DNA from: an uncultured Collinsella sp.
GTDB taxonomy: Bacteria > Actinomycetota > Coriobacteriia > Coriobacteriales > Coriobacteriaceae
Assembly: GCA_902470345.1 (NCBI GenBank)
Contig: CABRGB010000007.1
Span: forward strand, 1-49,413
Direction of reading: 5' to 3'
DNA length: 49,413 bases
Position numbers and translations under genes: made by a program. Below are positions 10,101 to 16,161 of the stretch, in pieces; position 1 is the first letter of the stretch, and the number at the start of each line of letters is the position of its first letter. The notes beneath the pieces are model-generated. The model made no database searches. It was not told the origin of the DNA and was given only the letters and a program-made list of their open reading frames with translations.

Positions 10101-11976
10101 CGGACATAAAGGTGCCGCCCTGAACGATCACCTGGCTGCCGATCTCCTTAGGGTCGCGCAGCTTAATGACCTTGAACAGGGCGTTCTTGATGACGGAATA
10201 AGACAGGCCGGCCGCGATGTCGCCCACCGTGGCGCCTTCCTTTTGCGCCTGCTTGACGCGAGAGTTCATAAAGACCGTGCAGCGGCTGCCCAGGTCGACG
10301 GGGGCCTTGGCATGGATGGCGGCATCGGCGAACGCGCGCACGTCCATGTTCATAGACACGGCGAAACTCTCGATAAAGCTACCGCAACCCGACGAGCAGG
10401 CCTCGTTGAGCATGATGTGCTCGATAACGCCGTCCTTGACGCGCAGGCACTTCATGTCCTGGCCGCCGATGTCCAGAATGAACTCGACGCCGGGCAGGAA
10501 CGCCTTGGCGCCGCGCAGGTGCGCGACGGTCTCGATCTCGCCGGAGTCGGCCTTGAGGGCCTCAATGAGCAGCGCCTCGCCGTAGCCCGTGGTGGTCACG
10601 TGGCCGATGGTGCAGCCGGCGGGGATGTGGTTGTAGAAATCAGCCATGATGACCTTGGCCGTGCCTAGGATGTCGCCGTTGTTGTTGCCGTACCAGGTGT
10701 GCAGCAGCTGACCGTCCTCGCCCACGAGTGCGGCTTTCATAGTGGTGGAGCCGGCGTCGATACCGATAAACACGCGGCCGGTGTAGCCGTCGAGCTTGCC
10801 CTTGGGGACGACCTCGGTGTCGTGGCGGGTCTTGAACTCGGCAAAGTCCTCGTCGGTGGCAAAGAGCGGGTCCAGGCGCTCGACCTCGGCACCCTGCGTA
10901 TCACCTAGGGCATCGATAGCCTCGATGAGCTGCGGGAACGTGCTGAGTTTATTGGACTCGTGCGCCATGGCGGCGCCGCTCGCCACAAACAGGTGAGCGT
11001 TTTGGGGCACGATACGGTGCTCCTCGTCCAGGTTGAGCGTGAGGTAGAAGCGGTGGCGCAGCTCGGAGAGATACTGCAGCGGGCCGCCCAGGAAGGCGAC
11101 GTTGCCGCGGATGGGACGGCCGCACGCCAGGCCCGAGATGGTCTGGGTCACGACAGCCTGGAAGATGGAGGCGGCCACGTCCTCGGGGCGGGCGCCCTCG
11201 TTGAGCAGCGGCTGGACGTCGGTCTTGGCAAAAACGCCGCAGCGACTGGCGATGGGATAGATGGTGGTGGCGTTGGCCGCGAGCTCGTTGAGGCCGCTGG
11301 CATCGGTGTGCAGCAGGGTTGCCATCTGGTCGATGAACGCGCCCGTGCCGCCGGCGCAGGTGCCGTTCATGCGCTGCTCGATGCCGTTGTCGAAGTAGAT
11401 GATCTTGGCGTCCTCGCCGCCCAGCTCGATGGCGACATCGGTGGCAGGGATGAGGGTCTCGACGGCACGCTTGCTGGCGATGACCTCCTGGACAAACTCC
11501 AGGTCGAGCCACTGGGACAGCAGCAGGCCGCCCGAGCCGGTGATGGCGCAGGTCATCTGGGCCGTCGGCAGCACGGTCGCAGCGCCCTCGAACAGGTCGC
11601 GAGCACAAGCGCGGACGTCGGTGTGGTGGCGTTGGTACTTAGCGTACACGATCTGGTTGTCGTCATTGAGCACGGCAAGCTTGACGGTGGTGGAGCCCAC
11701 ATCGATGCCCAAGTGCAGGTTGCCGCGAGCGTTCTCGGGGTTGAAGATCGCGCCTTCGGGGGCCTGGACGGCGGTGGCGGCCACGGGCTCAGCGGCGGTG
11801 GCGGGCTCGCTAGCGACGGACGTCTCCCCTGCCGCGTTCTTGGCATCGGCAACTGCCTCGGCAACTTTCTCGGCAGCTGCGGTCGCGGCCTTCTGCGCGG
11901 CATCCACCACGGCGGGTGCAGCCTCACGCGCGGCAGCGACCATACGGTCCTTAATGCCCTCGACGAGTTTGCTCAT
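7189..11976 (-). CDS. Giant 2-hydroxyacyl-CoA dehydratase activase / dehydratase-type protein
   Basis: Encodes 1595 residues; the ATG follows AGAGGAGAGACA. After an Ala-rich leader (1-80) come two BadF/BadG/HgdC-type ATPase domains, starting at LGIDVGSTTVKL (~87) and IGIDAGSTTMKAAL (~401). Each has a cysteine motif (NGTCAGGTGAF; CSSGCGSFIESF) that in HgdC relatives binds the bridging [4Fe-4S] cluster. A DUF2229-type region follows (from ~750, with many Cys), then HgdB-like sequence (NNDICYPSILVTGQI, SQTGGGCRATNY, ~1185 onward) and a C-terminal CVSCGS. Activators of this class use ATP for one-electron transfer to a dehydratase. Fused proteins of this size are common in anaerobes, but their substrate is generally unknown. 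The TetR gene 11 bp upstream is probably in the same operon. Confidence 0.88.
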   Translation of the reverse strand: MSKLVEGIKDRMVAAAREAAPAVVDAAQKAATAAAEKVAEAVADAKNAAGETSVASEPATAAEPVAATAVQAPEGAIFNPENARGNLHLGIDVGSTTVKLAVLNDDNQIVYAKYQRHHTDVRACARDLFEGAATVLPTAQMTCAITGSGGLLLSQWLDLEFVQEVIASKRAVETLIPATDVAIELGGEDAKIIYFDNGIEQRMNGTCAGGTGAFIDQMATLLHTDASGLNELAANATTIYPIASRCGVFAKTDVQPLLNEGARPEDVAASIFQAVVTQTISGLACGRPIRGNVAFLGGPLQYLSELRHRFYLTLNLDEEHRIVPQNAHLFVASGAAMAHESNKLSTFPQLIEAIDALGDTQGAEVERLDPLFATDEDFAEFKTRHDTEVVPKGKLDGYTGRVFIGIDAGSTTMKAALVGEDGQLLHTWYGNNNGDILGTAKVIMADFYNHIPAGCTIGHVTTTGYGEALLIEALKADSGEIETVAHLRGAKAFLPGVEFILDIGGQDMKCLRVKDGVIEHIMLNEACSSGCGSFIESFAVSMNMDVRAFADAAIHAKAPVDLGSRCTVFMNSRVKQAQKEGATVGDIAAGLSYSVIKNALFKVIKLRDPKEIGSQVIVQGGTFMSDATLRAFEQLTGVHAVRPDIAGCMGAYGAALLARDRAGADGTSTILSAEDIAHLTVTQKHVRCGRCSNNCQLTVNDFGGGRRFITGNRCEKGAGHKKQKTEAPNLFKKKNELLFNREVLSPDEAPRGTVGIPRALNMYENYPFWHAFFTRLGFSVQLSDQSSKKTYQAGIESMPSESVCYPAKMSHGHVMNLIDRGVDFIWMPCVRWERKEDPTAGNCYNCPIVMSYPTALALNIDEIREQNIEFLYPFVPYHDKTELKRRLYQVLAVDRVADAEAGRGRVRGPKITRSEVDAAVNAAFEADARFHEDIQTMGEEALKWVEDHGGHGIVLAGRPYHNDPEINHALPELISSFGFAVFTEDSLAHLVKPERPIRVVDQWMYHSRLYAVARFVTMRNDLDLIQLNSFGCGLDALTTDQVQEILEASGKIYTVLKIDEVSNLGAARIRIRSLMAALKDQEAERLAEATAAGEAYEQGDAAPVAPCSDAPAFASRKYTFEAQRESASTAWPKVPFTEQMRDEGYTILCPQMAPIHFDLVKEVFRGAGYNLELLPSTDHDAVEAGLRYVNNDICYPSILVTGQIMEAIESGRYNLSKTAVVISQTGGGCRATNYIALIRKALRESGHPEIPVISLSAVALGEDNPGFKVTPALLKQAVYAVLFGDVMMQMLYRCRPYEATPGAANALYEEYMARARKLAPKFNRHNYTKLCREAIRAFDTMPLVGEGTKPRVGVVGEILVKFHPTANNHVVDVIEREGCEAVVPGLLDFFLYSMSNAELQKDELGSSATTRAGMQALIKLVDWMRTPVEEMLEKSERFEAPERIGTMADKARTVLSVCNNMGEGWLLTAEMLDLIDHGAPNIICTQPFACLPNHVVGKAVIKELRRQHPESNIVAVDYDPGASEVNQLNRIKLMISVAKENMRAGKGFKLEKVAPLAMDEVTGQMRAHDGCVSCGSASEEAVASVAKRLGRGIKK

Positions 11977-11987
11977 TGTCTCTCCTC

Positions 11988-12698
11988 TTAGTTGTTGGAC
12001 TCGACGGCTGCGGCGGTGTCGGCCGTGTCCTCGAGCTGCAGGTTCAATAGCTTCATGCCGTATTCCGGCACGTTGATATCGATGGGTTGGCCATACAGGT
12101 CACCAGGGCGCACAAAAGCGAGCACCGTCATAATGCGCGCCATGGCCTCGGGCGATTCGGTGAGCCCGCGCTCAAACCAGCGCTGAATCATGCCGACCTC
12201 GGCGCTCACGACGTAGGTAACGTAGTAGTCAAAGAACGTGCCCAGTGCCAGGCCCAAAATGCCCGTCTGTGCACGAGGCACTACGGCCTCACGCGCGGTA
12301 TCGATAATCCTTTTAATGAAGGCCTGGTCGCCGCCCGGACCCAGCAGCGCACCGATTAAGTCGCGGTTGGCCGCAAGATAACGCAGCAGCTCAACCGAAC
12401 CGGGCGCCGGCTCGAGCTCATCGATGTTGTGATAGAGATCGGGCAGTTGAGCCGCGGTGATAAGCTCAATGCGCTCACGGATCTCGGCCAGCAAGCCGTC
12501 CTCGATTTGATTGATAAAGTCGGGAATATCGCGGTAGTGCGAATAGAACGTGCGGCGCGTAAGGCCAGCGCGCTCGGTGAGCGACGCGACATTAATGCGC
12601 GAAAGGTCGCCGCTTTCGGCAAGTTCGCTGGCAAGTGCCTGGCGAAGGGCACGCTGTGAGCGAAGGGACCGGCGATCGCATTTCTCGAGCTGGGACAA
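11988..12698 (-). CDS. TetR/AcrR family transcriptional regulator
   Basis: Encodes 236 residues from a TTG start at 12698, chosen because AAGGAGG lies eight bases upstream. The N-terminal helix-turn-helix (about 25-60) includes INVASLTERAGLTRRTFYSHYRD. The C-terminal part contains LIGALLGPGGDQAFIKRIIDTAR, the look of the TetR_C_8 (DhaS-like) dimer and ligand domain. It precedes the giant activase gene by 11 bp on the same strand, so the two are probably co-transcribed. Palindromes in the promoter (12730-12764) fit autoregulation. By inference the ligand is a metabolite of the activase pathway, perhaps an acyl-CoA. Confidence 0.88.
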   Translation of the reverse strand: MSQLEKCDRRSLRSQRALRQALASELAESGDLSRINVASLTERAGLTRRTFYSHYRDIPDFINQIEDGLLAEIRERIELITAAQLPDLYHNIDELEPAPGSVELLRYLAANRDLIGALLGPGGDQAFIKRIIDTAREAVVPRAQTGILGLALGTFFDYYVTYVVSAEVGMIQRWFERGLTESPEAMARIMTVLAFVRPGDLYGQPIDINVPEYGMKLLNLQLEDTADTAAAVESNN

Positions 12699-12729
12699 GC
12701 GTCCTCCTTGTTACTCAGCCTGTGCGCTA

Positions 12730-12764
12730 TTGCACAGTGCGAGTATTATTGCACACCGTGTGCA
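12730..12764 (-). promoter_or_regulatory. Candidate TetR operator pair over the regulator's promoter
   Basis: A 15-bp palindrome TGCACACCGTGTGCA (12750-12764, 7-bp arms) and a weaker TTGCACAGTGCGA (12730-12742) flank a minus-strand -10 candidate TAATAC (748-743 of 12700s). The -35 match is poor. The position, 32-66 bp upstream of the TetR start, fits repressor binding over the core promoter. Confidence 0.6.
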
Positions 12765-12790
12765 TCAACACGTAAAGGCAATATTTTGGA

Positions 12791-12819
12791 TGTGATAAAG
12801 GGACAGTTTCTTTGCCATA
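12791..12819. repeat. Family D palindrome, decayed copy
   Basis: TGTGATAAAGGGACAG followed by TTTCTTTGCCATA is a degenerate version of the perfect palindrome at 13227-13255. The two copies flank the small ORF and the candidate RNA between them. Confidence 0.65.
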
Positions 12820-12911
12820 TTCAGCGACCGCCTAGGTTGTGCCAGTTGTGCCTGGCTTTTGGAGCGGCATTACCGATTGTTCAAAATGTCATTCGTGGGT
12901 AGAATAGTGTC

Positions 12912-12998
12912 GACGGCAGCCCAAGTTCTGGAAAGCTGGGCAGCGCCGTTGTTTGCATTAGGGGGTCAACGCCTTAGCGGCGGCGACCCCTTCTGTTG
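12912..12998 (+). ncRNA. Candidate antisense RNA converging on the 41-residue ORF
   Basis: A plus-strand promoter candidate, TTGTTC (12877-12882) with a 17-bp spacer to TAGAAT (12900-12905), would start a transcript near 12912. The predicted RNA has a stem-loop at 12913-12949 (ACGGC/GCCGT and GCCCA/TGGGC). It also has a strong hairpin at 12961-12990 (GGGGTC..CGCC with GGCG..GACCCC) followed by TTCTGTT, a weak U tract. The last ~25 nt overlap the 3' end of the minus-strand ORF, the geometry of Gram-positive type I antitoxins. This is inference from sequence only. Confidence 0.4.
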
Positions 12999-13099
12999 CG
13001 CTTCGAACGCTGCTTGAGTGCCTCGGAAAGGCCGACAAGCGCCGTGGAGAACGAGACCAAAGCGGTCAGAAGTCTCACGAAATCAATCAGATCGGTCAT
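12974..13099 (-). CDS. 41-residue hydrophobic-basic small protein, possible type I toxin
   Basis: The ATG at 13099 is preceded by GGGAGGTGATGCCC, a strong ribosome site. The product starts MTDLIDFVRLLTALVSF, continues with a hydrophobic segment to about residue 24 and ends in a very basic tail (KQRSKRNRRGRRR). One short membrane helix plus a charged tail is the architecture of holin-like and TxpA/Fst-type toxins, though I cannot match it to a named family. The leader is about 100 nt and structured. A candidate convergent RNA overlaps its 3' end, and family D palindromes lie on both sides. It could also be a small membrane regulator. Confidence 0.55.
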   Translation of the reverse strand: MTDLIDFVRLLTALVSFSTALVGLSEALKQRSKRNRRGRRR

Positions 13100-13226
13100 G
13101 GGCATCACCTCCCATCAGATGGAGGGCGTTGCCCGGCACATGGAACTGCCGCCAACAGTATCAATTCTATCAAAGCGCAGTTAGATATGCGAATGTTTGT
13201 TCGTATTTCAAGAGACCAGCGTCAGC

Positions 13227-13255
13227 TGTGACAAAGGGACAGTCCCTTTGTCACA
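13227..13255. repeat. Family D palindrome, intact copy
   Basis: Perfect 14-bp arms TGTGACAAAGGGAC and GTCCCTTTGTCACA around one central base. It abuts the stop codon of the HAD gene on its downstream side. No T tract follows in either direction, so it is not a classic terminator. Confidence 0.85.
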
Positions 13256-14113
13256 TTATTCGATGATGGTGCGAGAGTTTTGCTTGTGCATGGTGGCGAG
13301 CATGTGTTTGGGGACGGCGTGGACCATGCAGCTGCCGATAGTTGCGCTCGCGGCGGCTTTAGCCGCATCGCTAGCGTTTTTGGTCGCGTAGCTGTGACGG
13401 AAACGCTTGAGCATGGCGATATCGTTGCCGCCGTCGCCATAGACCGCGACCTCGTCCTCGGCAATACCGTAGTAGCCCGCCAGCCAGGCCACGCTCTCGC
13501 CCTTGTTGCACGCCACGTCCGTGATCTCAAACATCACCGGATCGAACGGCGCATTGACCACGCGGTCCGAACGCTCGGCAAGATAGGCCTTAAGGTCGCG
13601 CTCCAGCTCGGGCGAGGTCACGCGACAGTTGATCTTGCACACATCGTGGCGCAGGATGCCACTGATCGACTGGTCGAAATACTGCTCCTCGTGATACCCG
13701 CCACGCGCACGCATGCCGCGCATCACGATACGCTTGATAGGACTGTCCTTCTTAAAACCCGCTTGGTGCATCTCGAACGATCCGCTCGAGAACATGCCGT
13801 CGGGCGTGGAGCAATCAAAACAGATATCCGGAAACTCCTTGAGCAGCTCCTCGGTAATCTGCGGGTCGATAGTCCAAGTCTTGAGCACCTCGCCATGGCT
13901 GTCGCGCACGATGGATCCGTTGGAGCAGCAGGCGTCAAGCGCCAGGCCCGTAAAGCCATGCTCGCCGATCGGCAGCGTCGAGCGTCCGGTCGCGGGAACC
14001 ACATGCAGGCCGTCCTCGATCAGCTCGCGAATGGCGCGGCGGATGGTCCCATCCGCCTCGTGCAGGGCGTTGAGCAGCGTTCCGTCTAAGTCACTCGCAA
14101 ACATCTTGATCAT
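13256..14113 (-). CDS. HAD-superfamily (Cof-type) phosphatase
   Basis: Encodes 285 residues from the ATG at 14113, preceded by AAGGAGAGGCACGCCC; the frame is open upstream but that part is a different gene remnant. Motif I is FASDLDGTLLN (5-15), motif II is in VVPATGRS, and the C-terminal KGESVAWLAGYYGI plus VYGDGGNDIAMLKRF is the conserved Cof-type motif IV. Members dephosphorylate sugar phosphates, pyridoxal phosphate or flavin precursors using Mg2+ and an aspartyl-phosphate intermediate. The substrate here cannot be told. It ends within the family D palindrome. Confidence 0.88.
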   Translation of the reverse strand: MIKMFASDLDGTLLNALHEADGTIRRAIRELIEDGLHVVPATGRSTLPIGEHGFTGLALDACCSNGSIVRDSHGEVLKTWTIDPQITEELLKEFPDICFDCSTPDGMFSSGSFEMHQAGFKKDSPIKRIVMRGMRARGGYHEEQYFDQSISGILRHDVCKINCRVTSPELERDLKAYLAERSDRVVNAPFDPVMFEITDVACNKGESVAWLAGYYGIAEDEVAVYGDGGNDIAMLKRFRHSYATKNASDAAKAAASATIGSCMVHAVPKHMLATMHKQNSRTIIE

Positions 14114-14149
14114 GGGCGTGCCTCTCCTTCGTCTGCACGATATTGTAGA

Positions 14150-14185
14150 CGAGAACGGGCGCGCCCCGAGAGAGGCGCGCCCGTC
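14150..14185 (-). terminator. Hairpin after the glnB remnant
   Basis: Arms CGGGCGCGCC and GGCGCGCCCG with an eight-base loop, followed on the minus strand by GTTCTCGTC. It sits between the P-II remnant and the HAD gene and is probably the old glnB terminator. The U tract is poor. Confidence 0.45.
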
Positions 14186-14194
14186 AGTCGAAAG

Positions 14195-14296
14195 ATTGTC
14201 CCATACCGCAGAAGAGCCGTATTCGCCGGTACGGATGCGGATAACTTCCTCGACCGGCTCGACCCAGATCTTGCCGTCTCCAACGGCGCCGCAATC
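14195..14296 (-). pseudogene. 3' remnant of a P-II nitrogen regulator gene (glnB/glnK)
   Basis: The minus strand reads CGAVGDGKIWVEPVEEVIRI followed by RTGEYGSSAV. This is the C-terminal signature of P-II proteins, normally GxxGDGKIFVxPVExxxRIRTGExG. Upstream sequence, up to the next gene, has no P-II similarity in any frame, so only about 30 of the usual ~112 residues survive. No stop closes the fragment; its frame runs on into the HAD gene, which has its own start and ribosome site. Confidence 0.75.
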
Positions 14297-14373
14297 TTGG
14301 AAACGGCGCGGCAACGGGCGCGAAACGAACGGGAAATACGCGAGCAAGGGGGCCGCGAGCACACCCGTCCCGG

Positions 14374-15393
14374 CTAACGCCGAAACAGCTCGTGAGCGCG
14401 GTCGCGGAGATTAGTTGCTCGAATGACACCTTCGTAGCGATTGATGCGCAGACGCGGGAAGGCATTGAAGAAGCGCAGGTCGCGACGACTGAGCGACACA
14501 CTCGGCACCGGACGGCTCGCGCGCCTGCCGGCACGGAGACGGGCGAGCGACGGATGGGGCACGCTCGGCGCGGCATCGGCCACGCGGCGGGCGGCAAGCG
14601 CCAGACCATGAGCGCCGTCCGAGATAAACGTCGGCATCGAAGCCTTCTCACGCAGGGCATCGAGCGTTGCGTCGCCCAGCTCAGCCAGCCACGCATTAAC
14701 GGCACGGCTGCGGATATGCGTCTGCGCCACCGAGTCAATCGCCGAATCGGGAATACGTTCGAGCATGGAGTCAGACGCATCGGCAAGCGACTCATTGATG
14801 CGGTCGGCAAGGTCGGCACGCACACACTCCAGCTGATCGGACAGGCGGCGCCAACTGGCCAAAGAGCATGCCGCGTCGACCATCATCGCGACAGCGACGA
14901 TAAAGGCGAACAGCCGCACAATCAGCACCGGCAAATGGTCGAGCAAGCCCAACACCGCCGGTTCCACTACGCGGCAAATGCACAACGCACCCAAGCCAAA
15001 CGCGCAGGCCCAGTACAGGCAGATGCGTCCGTGCAGGTTAAACGGCAGGTGCGAATAGTCCCAAAAGCGAGCGCCTGTTGTCTTTTCCAATAGGAGGCCC
15101 ACACTGTACTCGATTACGCTGCACACAAGCGCCGCGGCGACAAACTGGCTCGAGGCATCCGGAATTCCGCGCAGCAAAAGCCAGCAGGCTATGCCGCCCA
15201 CACCATAGATAGGACAACAAGGCCCCAGCAAAAATCCGCTGTTGGCGAAGCGTCCTTGGTTGAGCATGGCGCATACTGTCGACTCCCAAGCCCAGCCGCA
15301 AAGCCCGTAAAAAGCAAACGAGAGTACCAATGCCGAGAGCGGACAGGCGGCAAGCGTCGCACCGCCAAACGCCATATCGATCGCGGTTTCCAC
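14374..15393 (-). CDS. CmpB-type (PF06541) multi-pass membrane protein
   Basis: Encodes 339 residues. A GTG start at 15393 is supported by AGGAGAGG nine bases upstream. The first ~170 residues form about five membrane helices carrying the family motifs FYGLCGWAWESTVCAM, SGFLLGPCCPIYGVGG and FWDYSHLPFNLHGRICLYWA. These identify the putative ABC-transporter type IV / CmpB family (function unproven). The C-terminal half is soluble and helical with an Arg-rich end (LRINRYEGVIRA). The HD gene ends three bases before this start, so the two are co-transcribed and possibly translationally coupled. Confidence 0.8.
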   Translation of the reverse strand: METAIDMAFGGATLAACPLSALVLSFAFYGLCGWAWESTVCAMLNQGRFANSGFLLGPCCPIYGVGGIACWLLLRGIPDASSQFVAAALVCSVIEYSVGLLLEKTTGARFWDYSHLPFNLHGRICLYWACAFGLGALCICRVVEPAVLGLLDHLPVLIVRLFAFIVAVAMMVDAACSLASWRRLSDQLECVRADLADRINESLADASDSMLERIPDSAIDSVAQTHIRSRAVNAWLAELGDATLDALREKASMPTFISDGAHGLALAARRVADAAPSVPHPSLARLRAGRRASRPVPSVSLSRRDLRFFNAFPRLRINRYEGVIRATNLRDRAHELFRR

Positions 15394-15396
15394 CGT

Positions 15397-15933
15397 CTAC
15401 CCTCTCCTCTTTTCGCTCGATGCTTTACTCACGCCATCGTCCGCCTCGTCCTTGCGCGGCAGGCGGCCGGCGACTGTCTCGCGCAGCGCGCACCATTTGT
15501 CTGCCAGGCATACAATCCAAGCCTCACGACACGTCGGCGGCACCGGCACCAGCGGAAACATATGCCGCACGATAATATTCCGCTCGCGCGGCGTCAGCTC
15601 AAAATCTTCTTCCGCGCGCGCCAGGGCAAAAAACGGATGCCGAAATCCGTGCAGGCGATGGCTCGGGTCGGGGTCGTGCCAATCGTAGAGAAAGTAATCG
15701 TGTAACAGGGCTCCGCGCAGCAGCGAGGCACGGTCGACCGAAATGCCAGCACGGCCCAAGCGCTCGGCAAAGGACAGGCTCGCCCGCGCTACCGAAGTCA
15801 CATGTGCATAGACCGTCACGTCACCATGCTGGATAAACTCGTGCGTCAGGTCCAAGCGGCCCGCCTGGGCCAGCTGGCGGGCGGCATCGTCGACCTCGCG
15901 CGCGATTTTCTCGGCACGAACGGCACTGGACAT
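15397..15933 (-). CDS. HD domain protein (putative metal-dependent phosphohydrolase)
   Basis: Encodes 178 residues from the ATG at 15933, which has AAGGAGG six bases upstream; the frame extends 15 codons further without a site. The motif LLRGALLHDYFLYDWHD, preceded by YAHVTSVARASLSFA and followed by a conserved His region (GFRHPFFAL, IIVRHMFPL), is that of small HD hydrolases common in Firmicutes and Coriobacteria. Substrate unknown. The gene is the first of a two-gene operon with the CmpB-type membrane protein and is divergent from the DXS-like gene across 228 bp. Confidence 0.82.
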   Translation of the reverse strand: MSSAVRAEKIAREVDDAARQLAQAGRLDLTHEFIQHGDVTVYAHVTSVARASLSFAERLGRAGISVDRASLLRGALLHDYFLYDWHDPDPSHRLHGFRHPFFALARAEEDFELTPRERNIIVRHMFPLVPVPPTCREAWIVCLADKWCALRETVAGRLPRKDEADDGVSKASSEKRRG

Positions 15934-16161
15934 GCTGCCTCCTTCCAGCGGCTCACGGCGGCAAACCACGGACTGCACGCATTGAATAAAATCATCATCG
16001 AATTTACTAGTATGGCATCGGACAAAACGTTTTGCCCCGCCAGTTGGCGAATTACCGCGCCGCCGTCACATATCAAACGCCAAAATGTGCGAGACTGTTT
16101 TGTGCAATTGTGCCGGCCGAGGGAGCGCCGGCGCTCGATTCGCATGGAGTAACCCACAACG

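Noticed and set aside
7870..10668. 932-codon open frame on the plus strand
   Set aside because: It lies opposite the giant activase gene, shows no domain and is His/Arg/Val-rich in the way reverse-strand shadows are. The minus-strand protein has many conserved motifs.
14114..14362. P-II/HAD fusion protein
   Set aside because: The frame is open across both, but the HAD domain has its own ATG and strong ribosome site, and a hairpin lies between. The P-II part is only a C-terminal scrap, so a remnant is the simpler reading.
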